From: Saprospirales bacterium GYS_P2D
Lineage (GTDB): Bacteria > Bacteroidota > Bacteroidia > Chitinophagales > Saprospiraceae
Length of the DNA: 64,000 nucleotides
NCBI GenBank assembly: GCA_009833045.1
Contig: WUUP01000001.1
Location: 551,586-615,585, forward strand
Direction: 5' to 3'
This document shows, piece after piece, positions 35,669-45,559 of the stretch. Position 1 is the first letter of the stretch; each line of letters opens with the position of its first letter. Position numbers and translations under genes: made by a program. A model generated the notes under the pieces. The model was given only the letters and a program-made list of their open reading frames with translations, searched no databases and was not told the DNA's origin.

Positions 35669-36916
35669 CTATACTAACATGTCAAAAAGCAGGGGACTAT
35701 TATTAAGATGCTGAAAGTCAATATTTGAAGCCTTCATTCTATCGACTAAGGGTTGAAAATCAGCAGGATCCTTGAGTTCTACCCCTACTAAGGCTGGTCC
35801 ACTATCCCTATTGTTTTTCTTAGTATACTCAAATCTCGCAATGTCGTCATCAGGACCTAAGAGATTGAGAAATTCTCTAAGTGCTCCTGCACGCTGCGGA
35901 AATCTCACGATAAAATAATGTTTCTTCCCTTCGTAGAGCATTGCTCGCTCTTTGATTTCCTCGGTTCGGGTGATATCATTGTTTCCACCGCTAAGTACAC
36001 AGACTACATTCTTGCCCTTGATATCTTCAGCTATATGGTCGAGCGCTGCTACCGTGCTGGCACAGGCTGGCTCTACTACTATAGCCTCTTCATTGTACAG
36101 AGAGAGGATCTTAGCACACATCTCACCCTCTGGGATCAGTATATGCTGATCTACCACCTGCTGAGCGATTTTCAGCGTATGATGCCCTACCCGTTTAGTG
36201 GCTATTCCATCAGCAAATCCATCAATCTTCTCGAGCTCGACTACTTCACCTGCCTCCATAGCTCGAAGTAAAGAAGGAGCTCCAGTCGCCTCTACTGCTA
36301 TGATCTTAGTATCAGGGCTGACTACCTTGACATAGCTGGCTATTCCTGCCAAAAGTCCTCCACCACCTACAGATATGATGAGATAGTCTATAGGGACCTT
36401 GCTGTCCTCGATGATCTCCAGTCCTACGGTACCTTGCCCAGCGATCACCTCCAGATCATCAAATGGATGTATGAAAGGCTTATCTTCCTTAACTGCATAG
36501 GCCTTTGCTGTCGCATATGAATCATCAAATGTATCTCCAGTCAGTATGACCTCTACCCAAGACTCGCCGAAGTGTCTGACTCGATTGATTTTTTGCTTGG
36601 GAGTGGTGGTCGGCATATAGATCGTCCCCTTGATCTGCAGGATACTGCAGGCGAGGGCTACACCCTGAGCATGATTGCCTGCACTGGCACAGACGATCCC
36701 TTTATCTGCGTCCTCCTTAGAGAGTTGGCTCATCTTATAGTAGGCACCTCGGATTTTAAAGGAACGTACTACCTGCAGGTCTTCTCGCTTTAGATAGATA
36801 TTCGCACGATACTTCTTGGAGAGATTTAAATTGTGATCCAGAGGAGTTTTCGCTACTACATCTTTGAGTGCCAGGCGAGCTTCCTGTATTTTCTTGAGAG
36901 GGATGAGATCCGTCAT
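35669..36916 (-). CDS. ilvA: Threonine ammonia-lyase (threonine dehydratase), biosynthetic
   Basis: A 415-residue PLP enzyme that converts threonine to 2-oxobutanoate, the first step specific to isoleucine. The Schiff-base Lys is Lys54 in RSFKIRGA, the glycine-rich phosphate loop is SVGGGGLLAG, and ASAGNHAQG is the substrate loop. The last 85 residues (HYFIVRFPQRAGALREFLNLLG) are a single ACT-like regulatory domain, as in the shorter form found in Bacillus; E. coli IlvA has two. This suggests isoleucine feedback control. The start is the ATG at 36916; the in-frame extension to 36970 is not conserved. It is the last gene of the ilv set, separated from ilvC by 118 bases that contain a hairpin. 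Confidence 0.94.
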   Translation of the reverse strand: MTDLIPLKKIQEARLALKDVVAKTPLDHNLNLSKKYRANIYLKREDLQVVRSFKIRGAYYKMSQLSKEDADKGIVCASAGNHAQGVALACSILQIKGTIYMPTTTPKQKINRVRHFGESWVEVILTGDTFDDSYATAKAYAVKEDKPFIHPFDDLEVIAGQGTVGLEIIEDSKVPIDYLIISVGGGGLLAGIASYVKVVSPDTKIIAVEATGAPSLLRAMEAGEVVELEKIDGFADGIATKRVGHHTLKIAQQVVDQHILIPEGEMCAKILSLYNEEAIVVEPACASTVAALDHIAEDIKGKNVVCVLSGGNNDITRTEEIKERAMLYEGKKHYFIVRFPQRAGALREFLNLLGPDDDIARFEYTKKNNRDSGPALVGVELKDPADFQPLVDRMKASNIDFQHLNNSPLLFDMLV

Positions 36917-36961
36917 ATGCTGTGAAATAATTAGTGTAGTCAAGAATGACATAAACAAGAA

Positions 36962-36994
36962 GACCTGCAACTATACAAAATGAAGTTGCAGGTC
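36962..36994 (-). terminator. Hairpin between ilvC and ilvA, possible weak terminator
   Basis: A perfect 11-bp inverted repeat (GACCTGCAACT and AGTTGCAGGTC) with an 11-base loop. On the minus strand it is followed by TTCTTGTTT, a poor U tract. It could reduce read-through into ilvA or stabilise the upstream mRNA 3' end. Confidence 0.45.
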
Positions 36995-37034
36995 CAATAA
37001 TACTTAAATCGCTTTTTCTAAATCGTAGAATCGA

Positions 37035-38081
37035 TTAATTATTCTGTGGTCGGAGGCTACGTACTGTTCTACCCGCTCTCCACATTTCAGAGTCTCTCAG
37101 TTCAGCGAGCTCTTTTTCTAATTTCTCACGGTAGTCCTCTTTACTATTGCTATCAATAGATAGTTGCGCTTCATTACCTGTCTCTACACTCTCGTATAGC
37201 TCCTCAAATACTGGCTTAGTAGCATCTTTAAATTTCTTCCACCAGTCGAGAGCTCCTCTCTGAGCAGTCGTAGAGCAGTTAGCATACATCCAGTCCATAC
37301 CATTCTCTGATACGAGTGGGTAGAGTGACTCTGTAGCTTCTTCTACTGTCTCATTAAATGCCTCTGACGGTGAGTGTCCTTTAGCTCTTAGCACTTCGTA
37401 CTGAGCAGCGAATAAACCTTGGATAGCCCCCATGAGCGTACCTCTCTCTCCGGTGAGGTCACTATATACTTCTCTTTTGAATGTAGTCTCAAATAAGTAT
37501 CCAGATCCAATACCGATACCCAGCGAGATCACTCTGTCATATGCATTGCCTGAAGCATCCTGGTGGATAGCATAGCTTGAGTTGAGCCCCTTTCCGGCAA
37601 GGAAAAGACGACGCAGACTCGTACCAGAACCCTTAGGTGCTGCGAGGAATACATCGATATCAGCTGGTGGTATGATACCTGTACGCTCACTGTATGTGAT
37701 ACCAAATCCGTGAGAGAAATAAAGTGCTTTTCCTTTCGTCAAGAACGGCTTAATAGTAGGCCATACTGCGATCTGAGCAGCATCAGAGAGTAGATACATG
37801 ATGATTGTTGCTTTCTCTGCTGCTTCTTCTATAGAAAACAATGTCTCTCCTGGTACGAATCCGTCCTCCACTGCCTTGTCATAAGACTTAGATGGTTGAC
37901 GCTGACCTACGATCACATTGAATCCATTATCTCTAAGATTGAGCGCTTGACCTGGCCCTTGTACACCATATCCGATGACTGCAATAGTCTCATCTTTTAG
38001 GGTTTCACGAGCTTTGTCCAGAGGGTATTCTTCTCTGAGGACTACATTTTCCTCCGTGCCGCCGAAATTTAATTTTGCCAT
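37035..38081 (-). CDS. ilvC: Ketol-acid reductoisomerase (NADP+)
   Basis: A 348-residue class I-length KARI that isomerises and reduces acetolactate or acetohydroxybutanoate, for valine, leucine and isoleucine. The nucleotide motif is VIGYGVQGPGQALNLRDNG, and the cofactor-specificity loop VGQRQPSKSYD has Arg and Ser residues consistent with NADPH. AAPKGSGTSLRR marks the end of the Rossmann domain, and the catalytic acidic residues sit in SDLTGERGTLMG and in VEEATESLYPLV. It lies 26 bases after ilvN in the minus-strand operon. Confidence 0.95.
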   Translation of the reverse strand: MAKLNFGGTEENVVLREEYPLDKARETLKDETIAVIGYGVQGPGQALNLRDNGFNVIVGQRQPSKSYDKAVEDGFVPGETLFSIEEAAEKATIIMYLLSDAAQIAVWPTIKPFLTKGKALYFSHGFGITYSERTGIIPPADIDVFLAAPKGSGTSLRRLFLAGKGLNSSYAIHQDASGNAYDRVISLGIGIGSGYLFETTFKREVYSDLTGERGTLMGAIQGLFAAQYEVLRAKGHSPSEAFNETVEEATESLYPLVSENGMDWMYANCSTTAQRGALDWWKKFKDATKPVFEELYESVETGNEAQLSIDSNSKEDYREKLEKELAELRDSEMWRAGRTVRSLRPQNN

Positions 38082-38107
38082 TTTCGATTTTGATTTTATC
38101 CTACTTA

Positions 38108-38647
38108 TTAATTTGTTTCTAAATGCATTTGCTCCATGCTCTTCAGGTAGTTGTTGAGGCGCTCCATCGGCTTGACGACCGCCACTCTTCCTGACCTGAC
38201 GAATTCATAGATTCCTATTTTTCTAAATTCTGCTAATAGTGCTTCGGTCTCTTCTTGGTGACCCGTTTTTTCCACTACGATATATTCTTCTTCGATAGCT
38301 AATATGCGAGCATTGTGATCTCTGATCATGTGCTCGACACTATTACTATTGTGCAGGGCTGATACTGGCACTTTGTATAGTGCGATCTCCTGATATACGA
38401 TCTCGTCGTTGCGATAGTAAAATGCCTTGAGTACGTCTACTTGCTTATCTATCTGAGCGACTACTTTTTTGACCACCTCTTCGGACAGCTCGAGCACTAT
38501 GGTGAATCTGTGTATCCCCTCCATAGATGACTGCGATACAGTGAGCGACTCAATATTAATCTTACGACGTGTGATGAGTCCGACGACTCTACTGAGGAGC
38601 CCTGTACGGTTTTCGCTGAATACGGTAAGTGTGAAACTTTCTACCAT
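38108..38647 (-). CDS. ilvN: Acetolactate synthase small (regulatory) subunit
   Basis: A 179-residue regulatory subunit with an N-terminal ACT domain (FSENRTGLLSRVVGLITRRKINIESL). A second ACT-like part follows (DHNARILAIEEEYIVVEKTG). In characterised enzymes this subunit raises activity of the catalytic chain and confers valine feedback inhibition. The length is typical (about 160-180). It starts 17 bases after the ilvB stop, so the two subunits are made together. Confidence 0.94.
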   Translation of the reverse strand: MVESFTLTVFSENRTGLLSRVVGLITRRKINIESLTVSQSSMEGIHRFTIVLELSEEVVKKVVAQIDKQVDVLKAFYYRNDEIVYQEIALYKVPVSALHNSNSVEHMIRDHNARILAIEEEYIVVEKTGHQEETEALLAEFRKIGIYEFVRSGRVAVVKPMERLNNYLKSMEQMHLETN

Positions 38648-38664
38648 GACTGTATCTTTTTACA

Positions 38665-40410
38665 CTATTCTAATACGATTTCATTGACAGCTTTTCCTGA
38701 GGCTATCATTGGGAATATGTTTTCTTCTTTGAGCACCTTGACATGTAAGAGATAAGCTCCATCATGAGCGAGCATTTCTGCGATAGCACTCTCGATCTCA
38801 CTGGCGTCGCTGACCGTCTTGCCTGCTACTCCAAATCCTTCTGCGATCTTGACAAAATTAGGACTGACCAAATCTACAGACGAGTATCTACGCTCAAAAA
38901 AGAGCTCCTGCCACTGACGGACCATCCCAAGAAACTCATTGTCTAATAGGATAATCTTGACTCCCACATGATGCTGACTACAGACACCAAGCTCCTGCAG
39001 TGTCATCTGAAATCCTCCATCTCCACAGATACATACTACATCTTTTTCTGGCTTAGCCAATTTAGCTCCAATAGCAGCTGGAAGGCCAAAGCCCATCGTA
39101 CCAGCACCTCCTGATGATACCCAGAGATCACGACCCAGATACTCGTAGTACCTTGCTGCGATCATCTGATGCTGTCCTACGTCAGTAGCTACGATGGCAT
39201 CTCCATTTGTCTGTTTAGATACTTCTCTCACAACTCTACCCATCGTGAGTGGGCCTGAGGCATTCTGGTATAGATCTCTACTGATGACTTTCTCCTGCTC
39301 CATCTTATCGCAAGCACGATACTCAGCCAGCCACTCTGGATAGCTATTTTTCTCTACTAATGGAAGCAATGCCTCGAGCGCATCCTTAGCATCGGCATGA
39401 AACTCCAGATCCACCGGTACATTCTTATTAAACTCTGCTCGATCGATCTCTATGTGGATCTTCTGAGCCTGAGTGGCATAGGCATTAAGTCTACCAGTCA
39501 CCCTATCGTCAAATCTCATCCCAATAGCAATCAAAAGATCACACTCATTCGTCTTCATATTGGGACCATAGTTACCATGCATACCGAGCATACCTACATA
39601 GAGTGGATGATCAGTAGGGATAGTGGATAGCCCATGTATCGTACATCCTACCGGGATGCCTGTCTTCTCTACGAACTCCACAAACTCATCTTGAGCTCCA
39701 GCGATATGTATCCCATGTCCTGCTAAGATCATTGGCTTTTTAGCTGCTTTGATCATCTCTACAGCTCTATTCACATGATCATTCTGGATGACAGGACGTG
39801 GATGATAGGATCGTATTGAGGTCTTTTTGATCTGGTATGGCACATAGTCAAACTCCTTAGTCTGAGCATCTTTAGTGATGTCGATCAGTACCGGCCCTGG
39901 GCGTCCAGAGTTAGCTATATAAAATGCCTTAGCGAACACCTCAGCGATTTCTTCTGGCTTAGTGATCTGATAGTTCCACTTTGTGATAGAGGTCGTACAT
40001 CCTATGACATCTATTTCCTGAAATGCATCCGAGCCCAATAAGTGACTGAACACCTGTCCAGTGATACACACGAGCGGCGTGCTATCCATCAGCGCATCTC
40101 CGATACCGGTGAATAAATTAGTCGCTCCAGGGCCAGAGGTAGCTATACAGACTCCTGTACGACGAGTGACACGAGCATATCCTTGGGCAGCATGTATAGC
40201 TCCCTGCTCATGACGAGTCAGTATATGTCGGATACGATCCTCATAGCTGTATAGGCTATCATATACGGGCATGATAGCACCGCCTGGATATCCAAACATC
40301 AAGTCCACATCATGTGCGACCAGACACTCCATGACGGCATCAGAGCCCTTCATGCGTCTTGGTGTTACTTCTTGTGCTGTGGCAGTTTTTTCAGTTGCTA
40401 TCTTTCCCAT
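38665..40410 (-). CDS. ilvB: Acetolactate synthase large (catalytic) subunit
   Basis: A 581-residue ThDP-dependent enzyme that joins pyruvate with pyruvate or 2-oxobutanoate. The catalytic Glu is in [17 protein letters not shown], followed by [13 protein letters not shown]. The ThDP/Mg motif begins [14 protein letters not shown] and ends at [17 protein letters not shown]-binding and central domains are complete, and the length matches the family. It begins 37 bases after ilvD and is followed by ilvN. Confidence 0.95.
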   Translation of the reverse strand: MGKIATEKTATAQEVTPRRMKGSDAVMECLVAHDVDLMFGYPGGAIMPVYDSLYSYEDRIRHILTRHEQGAIHAAQGYARVTRRTGVCIATSGPGATNLFTGIGDALMDSTPLVCITGQVFSHLLGSDAFQEIDVIGCTTSITKWNYQITKPEEIAEVFAKAFYIANSGRPGPVLIDITKDAQTKEFDYVPYQIKKTSIRSYHPRPVIQNDHVNRAVEMIKAAKKPMILAGHGIHIAGAQDEFVEFVEKTGIPVGCTIHGLSTIPTDHPLYVGMLGMHGNYGPNMKTNECDLLIAIGMRFDDRVTGRLNAYATQAQKIHIEIDRAEFNKNVPVDLEFHADAKDALEALLPLVEKNSYPEWLAEYRACDKMEQEKVISRDLYQNASGPLTMGRVVREVSKQTNGDAIVATDVGQHQMIAARYYEYLGRDLWVSSGGAGTMGFGLPAAIGAKLAKPEKDVVCICGDGGFQMTLQELGVCSQHHVGVKIILLDNEFLGMVRQWQELFFERRYSSVDLVSPNFVKIAEGFGVAGKTVSDASEIESAIAEMLAHDGAYLLHVKVLKEENIFPMIASGKAVNEIVLE

Positions 40411-40447
40411 ATGCGTTCTTTTGAGAATAGAATGAATAGTATGTTAA

Positions 40448-42124
40448 TTATAAATCAAACTCATCAGTGACACAGCCTTCGCTGGCTGACGAGACGGTAT
40501 ATCTATATTTCTTGAGGACTCCTGTCACGGGACGATCAGGACTTATCCACTTATCCTTACGAGCTGCGATTTCTTCATCAGATAGAGATACAGCGATAGA
40601 GTTAGTCTCGGCATCAATAGTGATCTCGTCACCGTCCTCGATGATAGCTATCGTACCACCTGTATAGGCTTCTGGAGTGATATGCCCTACTACAAATCCA
40701 TGCGTGCCTCCTGAGAATCTACCATCAGTGATCAGTGCTACGCTCTGTCCCAGTCCTGCTCCCATGATGAGAGAGGTGGGCTTGAGCATCTCTGGCATAC
40801 CAGGACCTCCTTTAGGTCCACAGTATCGTATCACGATGACTTCTCCGGGATTTATTTCTCTTGCTTCGATAGCTGCATTCGCTTCTGGTTCGGAGTCAAA
40901 TACTCTGGCCTTTCCGACGAATCGGAGACCTTCTTTACCCGTGATCTTCGCTACGCTACCTTCTTCAGCGAGATTGCCATAGAGGATACGCAGGTGACCT
41001 GTCTTTTTGATAGGGTGTGACTTATCGTGGATCACATCCTGATCTTCACCGAGTGCTTTGACATCAGCGAGATTTTCGGCGACTGTCTTGCCTGTCACCG
41101 TCATACAGTCACCATGTAGCATACCTTCATTGAGCATAAGCTTCATGACCGCAGGAATACCCCCTACTTTATGTAGATCCTCCATCACATACTTGCCACT
41201 GGGCTTGAGATCTGCGAGGAATGGCGTACAATCGCTCAATCGCTGGAAGTCATCAATCGTGATTTTGACACCTGCAGCCTTAGCCATAGCTACCATATGC
41301 ATCACCGCATTAGTAGATCCTCCGAGTACTATGATCAGTCGGATCGCATTCTCAAATGACTTTTTAGTCAATATATCTCTCGGCTTGAGATCGATCTCGA
41401 GGAGATGCCTCATCGCACGTCCTATACGTGTACATTCATCGATTTTATCTTCGCTCACCGCTGGATTAGATGCATTGTACGGGAGTGACATACCGAGTGC
41501 CTCGATCGCAGATGCCATGGTATTAGCTGTATACATACCTCCACAGGCTCCAGCTCCCGGTATCGCTTTCTTGATGACCTCTCTGAACTCCTCTTCTGAC
41601 ATACCACCAGCGATGCGCTCTCCGAGTGCTTCAAATGAAGAAACTATGTCCAGCTTCTTGTCCTGATAATATCCAGCAGCTACGGTCCCTCCATATACTA
41701 AAATAGCAGGCCTATTAAGACGTCCTATAGCCATCATAGCTCCAGGCATATTTTTGTCACAGCCTACTACCGTAATCAGCCCATCATACCACTGGGCACT
41801 CATCACTGTCTCGATACTATCAGCGATCACATCTCGTGATGTCAGGGAGTACTTCATACCCTCAGTCGCCATGGACATACCGTCACTGACTCCGATAGTA
41901 TGAAAAATCAATCCGATCAACTCTTCTTCATCTACCCCTTCTTTGATCTTAGCGGCCAGGTCATTAAGGTGCATATTGCAGGGATTCCCCTGCCAACCCG
42001 TACTGGCTATGCCGATCTGAGGCTTCTTGAGATCATCAGTAGATAGTCCGATAGCGTGTAGCATCGACTGTGCTGCCGGTCGAGTATCGTCCTGGGTGAT
42101 CGTTTTGCTGTATTTATTTAACAT
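40448..42124 (-). CDS. ilvD: Dihydroxy-acid dehydratase
   Basis: A 558-residue iron-sulfur dehydratase, which makes the 2-oxo acids that precede valine and isoleucine. Cluster cysteines are in [19 protein letters not shown] and [13 protein letters not shown]. The C-terminal domain has [19 protein letters not shown]. The length is normal. It is the first gene downstream of the Ile/Val leader peptide and terminator at 42168-42298, so it is the first target of the predicted attenuator; the 5' untranslated distance from terminator to ATG is about 43 bases. Confidence 0.95.
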   Translation of the reverse strand: MLNKYSKTITQDDTRPAAQSMLHAIGLSTDDLKKPQIGIASTGWQGNPCNMHLNDLAAKIKEGVDEEELIGLIFHTIGVSDGMSMATEGMKYSLTSRDVIADSIETVMSAQWYDGLITVVGCDKNMPGAMMAIGRLNRPAILVYGGTVAAGYYQDKKLDIVSSFEALGERIAGGMSEEEFREVIKKAIPGAGACGGMYTANTMASAIEALGMSLPYNASNPAVSEDKIDECTRIGRAMRHLLEIDLKPRDILTKKSFENAIRLIIVLGGSTNAVMHMVAMAKAAGVKITIDDFQRLSDCTPFLADLKPSGKYVMEDLHKVGGIPAVMKLMLNEGMLHGDCMTVTGKTVAENLADVKALGEDQDVIHDKSHPIKKTGHLRILYGNLAEEGSVAKITGKEGLRFVGKARVFDSEPEANAAIEAREINPGEVIVIRYCGPKGGPGMPEMLKPTSLIMGAGLGQSVALITDGRFSGGTHGFVVGHITPEAYTGGTIAIIEDGDEITIDAETNSIAVSLSDEEIAARKDKWISPDRPVTGVLKKYRYTVSSASEGCVTDEFDL

Positions 42125-42167
42125 ATTAATTTCTTCTATTCTTAGGTGATGAATACTAACACTGACT

Positions 42168-42206
42168 AAAACAAAAAGAGGCCATCCTCAGAAAGAATGG
42201 CCTCTT
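42168..42206 (-). terminator. Attenuator terminator ahead of ilvD
   Basis: On the minus strand AAGAGGCCAT pairs with ATGGCCTCTT (10 bp, no mismatch) across an 11-base loop, followed by TTTTTGTTTT. It stands between the leader peptide stop and the ilvD start. It is inside the leuB-ilvD gap rather than at an operon end, which fits attenuation. Confidence 0.9.
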
Positions 42207-42235
42207 AGCGTATATTATTTAGTATTACCATTCAA

Positions 42236-42298
42236 TCATCCGCAGCAGCCGACCACGACTACGCTAATAATAATTGATATGATAATGACGATATTCAT
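42236..42298 (-). CDS. ilv operon leader peptide, Ile/Val-rich
   Basis: A 20-residue peptide, MNIVIIISIIISVVVVGCCG, from an ATG at 42298 to a TGA at 42236. It has seven Ile and five Val and no Leu. The composition and place parallel E. coli ilvL, which has similar Ile/Val runs. When charged tRNA-Ile or tRNA-Val is scarce the ribosome would stall in the runs. A base-pairing candidate supports this: GAATGG just after the stop codon (42228-42233) can pair with CCATTC inside the terminator's 5' arm (42195-42200), so it competes with the terminator. A ribosome finishing at the stop codon would cover GAATGG and let the terminator form. A second pair, TTAGCGTA within the codons (42260-42267) with TACGCTAA at the terminator base (42205-42212), is also perfect. 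Confidence 0.85.
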   Translation of the reverse strand: MNIVIIISIIISVVVVGCCG

Positions 42299-42306
42299 AA
42301 CTATGC

Positions 42307-42339
42307 GCCAAGTAATGACTTATTTCTGATTTAGTCAAA
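42307..42339 (-). promoter_or_regulatory. Weak candidate promoter for the ilv leader transcript
   Basis: On the minus strand, TTTG (42336-42339) is followed after 21 bases by TACTTGGC (42307-42314), a degenerate match to TANNTTTG. If used, transcription would start only a few bases ahead of the leader ATG. Read-through from leuB is an alternative source of transcript. Confidence 0.25.
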
Positions 42340-42370
42340 GAATTCATCTTGAAATATGGCAACGGCCAAT

Positions 42371-43474
42371 TTAGATTATGCTATAGCTGCCTTCTTTGAC
42401 ACTTTTTACCTTGATATCCTCACCTAATATGAGTGACTCGATGATGTCTCCCAGCTGCGAGCATGAATAGCTCACCTCTGGATTCAGATCTTCTGTCATG
42501 ATACTCTTGTCCATGCAGTAGTCGACAGCATCATAGATATCTTGTGCTTCTTTATTTAGCTCAAACTGCTCAAGCATCAATGCTGCTGACAGTATCATCG
42601 CTATTGGATTGGCAATATCCTTGCCAGCTCCCTCAGGATACGACCCATGCACTGGCTCAAAGAGACAGTGATCTTCACCTATCGATGCGGATGGCAGTAG
42701 CCCCAGTGATCCTGAGATCACACTTGCCTCATCAGATAGGATGTCTCCAAAAAGATTAGCTGTAAGGATCACATCAAATCTCGCTGGATTCAGTATGATC
42801 TGCATAGCAGCATTATCGATGTATAACTGTGTATACTTGACAGAAGGATACTCCTTAGCGATCTCATCTACTATCTCTCTCCAAAATCTTGACACTTCGA
42901 GCACGTTAGCCTTATCCACGAGACATAATTCACTGCGTCGATTCATCGCACTTTTGAAGGCAGCATGAGCGATCCTCTCTACCTCATACTTCTTATAGCT
43001 CATGATATCGTAGCCCTCAGTATTATCATCATTGCGACCACTCTTACCAAAATAGATACCTCCAGTCAGCTCTCTATATATCACGAAATCTGATCCAGAT
43101 ACATTTTTGATCGGAGAAAGGCCTACGAGCTTATCATATGCTTTGACAGGTCTGATATTAGCGAATAATCCCAGCTCTTTTCTCAGACCCAATAGTCCCT
43201 GCTCTGGTCTCACTTTGAGCGTAGGATCTGCATACTTGGGATCACCGATCGCACCCAATAATACAGCATCTGCTTCTTTAGCTATTTTAAGTGTCTCATC
43301 TGGTAGCGGATTACCTGTCTTATCGATCGCACAGCCCCCCATGAGAGCTTCTTTTATCTTGAAGTTGTGCTTATGCTTTTCTTCGATGGCTTTTAGCACT
43401 TTGATTGCCTGTGCCATGACTTCAGGACCGATCCCGTCACCCGGCAATACTGCGATCTTTTCTAATTTTTTCAT
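42371..43474 (-). CDS. leuB: 3-isopropylmalate dehydrogenase
   Basis: A 367-residue beta-decarboxylating dehydrogenase that oxidises 3-isopropylmalate in leucine synthesis. Landmarks are VLPGDGIGPEVMAQAIKVL, the substrate-contacting RPEQGLLGLRKELGLFANIRP, YRELTGGIYFG, the Mg-binding NLFGDILSDEASVISGSLG and the NAD-binding EPVHGSYPEGAGKDIANP. It is the last leu gene before the attenuator, 19 bases after leuD. Confidence 0.95.
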   Translation of the reverse strand: MKKLEKIAVLPGDGIGPEVMAQAIKVLKAIEEKHKHNFKIKEALMGGCAIDKTGNPLPDETLKIAKEADAVLLGAIGDPKYADPTLKVRPEQGLLGLRKELGLFANIRPVKAYDKLVGLSPIKNVSGSDFVIYRELTGGIYFGKSGRNDDNTEGYDIMSYKKYEVERIAHAAFKSAMNRRSELCLVDKANVLEVSRFWREIVDEIAKEYPSVKYTQLYIDNAAMQIILNPARFDVILTANLFGDILSDEASVISGSLGLLPSASIGEDHCLFEPVHGSYPEGAGKDIANPIAMILSAALMLEQFELNKEAQDIYDAVDYCMDKSIMTEDLNPEVSYSCSQLGDIIESLILGEDIKVKSVKEGSYSII

Positions 43475-43493
43475 GATGTTTCTTTACTAAGTA

Positions 43494-44096
43494 TTAGTAT
43501 ATCTCTTGTTTTGCTTCGAAGGCTCTAATCTCTTCTTTCATATTCTGGAGATAGTCAATATCATCAAATCCATTGAGCATATTCCCTTTCTTATATCCAT
43601 TGATATCAAATGACTCTGACTCTCCTGTCGCCACTAATGTCACTGTCTGATTAGGGAGATCTACTTTGATCTCTGTCTTAGGGTCTGCCTCGATCGCATC
43701 AAATAATTTTTGTGCAAACTCTGCAGAAACCTGCACTGGCAAAACGCCTACATTAAGACAGTTATTTCTGAATATATCAGCGAAGAATGAAGAAATCACA
43801 CATCGTAATCCATAGTCATACACCGACCATGCGGCGTGCTCTCTTGACGATCCTGACCCAAAGTTCTTCCCTCCTACTAATATCTTTGATCCCGCATACT
43901 TGGGATCATTTAATGGAAAGTCTGCAATGGGATTACCTTCTGCATCATATCTCCAGTCTCTGAAGAAATTTTCTCCAAATCCTACTCGCTCAGTAGCTTT
44001 CAGAAAACGAGCTGGGATGATCTGATCCGTATCTACATTTTCGATAGGTAGTGGTATCGCTGTACTCGTTAATACTTCAAATTTATCGTAAGCCAA
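43494..44096 (-). CDS. leuD: 3-isopropylmalate dehydratase small subunit
   Basis: A 200-residue swivelling-domain subunit that completes the LeuC active site. ENVDTDQIIPARFLKA at the N-terminus and GGKNFGSGSSREHAAWSVYDYG are the family's substrate-binding motifs. The length is normal. It is 10 bases downstream of leuC, so the subunits are probably made in step. Confidence 0.95.
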   Translation of the reverse strand: MAYDKFEVLTSTAIPLPIENVDTDQIIPARFLKATERVGFGENFFRDWRYDAEGNPIADFPLNDPKYAGSKILVGGKNFGSGSSREHAAWSVYDYGLRCVISSFFADIFRNNCLNVGVLPVQVSAEFAQKLFDAIEADPKTEIKVDLPNQTVTLVATGESESFDINGYKKGNMLNGFDDIDYLQNMKEEIRAFEAKQEIY

Positions 44097-44106
44097 TTCT
44101 TCAGAT

Positions 44107-45507
44107 TTATGCGTTGATTAATACTCTCGGGTCAGTCACTACACCTTCTACTGCTGTAGCTGCCGCTACCAGTGGCGATGCTAATAGTGTACGAGATCCA
44201 GGACCTTGTCTTCCTTCGAAGTTTCGATTAGAAGTAGATACTGCGAGTTTACCGGCTGGGACTTTATCGTCATTCATAGCAAGACATGCTGAGCAGCCAG
44301 GCTCTCTAAGTACGAATCCAGCCTCTGTCAATATCTTATCCAAGCCTTCAGCCTTAATCTGATCGACTACTTTGTGCGATCCAGGGACGAGCCATGCAGT
44401 GATATTATCTGCCTTCTGACGGCCCTCGACTATAGAGCAAAATGCTCTAAAATCCTCAATACGCCCATTAGTACATGAGCCTAAGAAGACAAAGTCTACC
44501 GGTTTACCCAGCATATCATCTCCTTCATTAAACTTCATATAGCCTAAAGACTTCTTATAGGTCTCTTTTCCTCCTTCTACTTGATCAGCAGTAGGTATAC
44601 ACTGAGTGACTCCGATGCCCATACCAGGATTAGTACCATAGGTGATCATCGGCTCTATATCTGCTGCATCATAGGTATACTCTGCATCAAATACCGCATC
44701 ATCATCTGTCTTCAGCGTCTTCCAGTAAGCCAATGCCTTGTCCCAGTCAGCGCCTTTCGGTGCCATACGGCGACCCTTGATATACTCAAAAGTCGTCTCA
44801 TCTGGAGCGATCATACCACCACGAGCGCCCATCTCGATAGAGAGATTACACACAGTCATACGGCCCTCCATAGACATATTTTCGAATACCTCACCAGCAT
44901 ACTCCACAAAATAGCCCGTAGCTCCAGAAGTAGTCTGTTGAGAGATGATGTAGAGCGCCACATCTTTTGGCGTCACACCAAAGCCCAGCTTACCATTGAT
45001 ATTGATGCGCATTTTCTTAGGCTTAGGCTGCATGATACACTGCGTGGAGAGCACCATCTCCACCTCTGATGTACCGATACCAAATGCGATAGCTCCAAAA
45101 GCGCCATGTGTCGAGGTATGAGAGTCACCGCACACGATCGTCGCTCCAGGTAGTGTGATACCGTTTTCTGGACCTACGATATGGACGATACCATTGTCCT
45201 CATGACCCAGTCCCCAGTGCGATATCCCATACTCGGCAGCATTGTTGGCTAGTGCCTCGAGCTGCTTTGCCGAGAGAGGATCCGCTACTGGTAAGTGCTG
45301 ATTCCATGTAGGTGTGTTGTGATCCGCTGTAGCGAATGTCTTCTCGGGATACATGACCCCTATACCTCTATTTTTCAATCCGACGAATGCCACTGGACTG
45401 GTCACCTCATGGATAAAATGACGATCTATGAAAAACACATCTGGACCGTCTTCTACTTTCCTGACGACATGTGCGTCCCATACTTTATCAAAAAGCGTTT
45501 TTCCCAT
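44107..45507 (-). CDS. leuC: 3-isopropylmalate dehydratase large subunit
   Basis: A 466-residue aconitase-family subunit that interconverts 2- and 3-isopropylmalate. Its [4Fe-4S] cysteines lie in [13 protein letters not shown] and in [35 protein letters not shown] is the usual active-site segment. The length is typical. It lies 52 bases after leuA. Confidence 0.95.
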   Translation of the reverse strand: MGKTLFDKVWDAHVVRKVEDGPDVFFIDRHFIHEVTSPVAFVGLKNRGIGVMYPEKTFATADHNTPTWNQHLPVADPLSAKQLEALANNAAEYGISHWGLGHEDNGIVHIVGPENGITLPGATIVCGDSHTSTHGAFGAIAFGIGTSEVEMVLSTQCIMQPKPKKMRININGKLGFGVTPKDVALYIISQQTTSGATGYFVEYAGEVFENMSMEGRMTVCNLSIEMGARGGMIAPDETTFEYIKGRRMAPKGADWDKALAYWKTLKTDDDAVFDAEYTYDAADIEPMITYGTNPGMGIGVTQCIPTADQVEGGKETYKKSLGYMKFNEGDDMLGKPVDFVFLGSCTNGRIEDFRAFCSIVEGRQKADNITAWLVPGSHKVVDQIKAEGLDKILTEAGFVLREPGCSACLAMNDDKVPAGKLAVSTSNRNFEGRQGPGSRTLLASPLVAAATAVEGVVTDPRVLINA

Positions 45508-45559
45508 TTTTTCTTTATACTATCTTCTTCTATGATGTCTTATTCGTGCAGGGCTGACA

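Noticed and set aside
36917-36970. Second isoleucine leader peptide or longer ilvA start
   Set aside because: The frame from 36970 is in phase with ilvA and has no run of Ile, Val or Leu followed by a terminator; it is better read as untranslated sequence before the ATG at 36916.
40677-41666. Long plus-strand frames of 101 and 202 codons opposite ilvD
   Set aside because: They lie entirely antisense to a well-conserved gene and have low-complexity Ser/Pro/Ile composition with no family resemblance.
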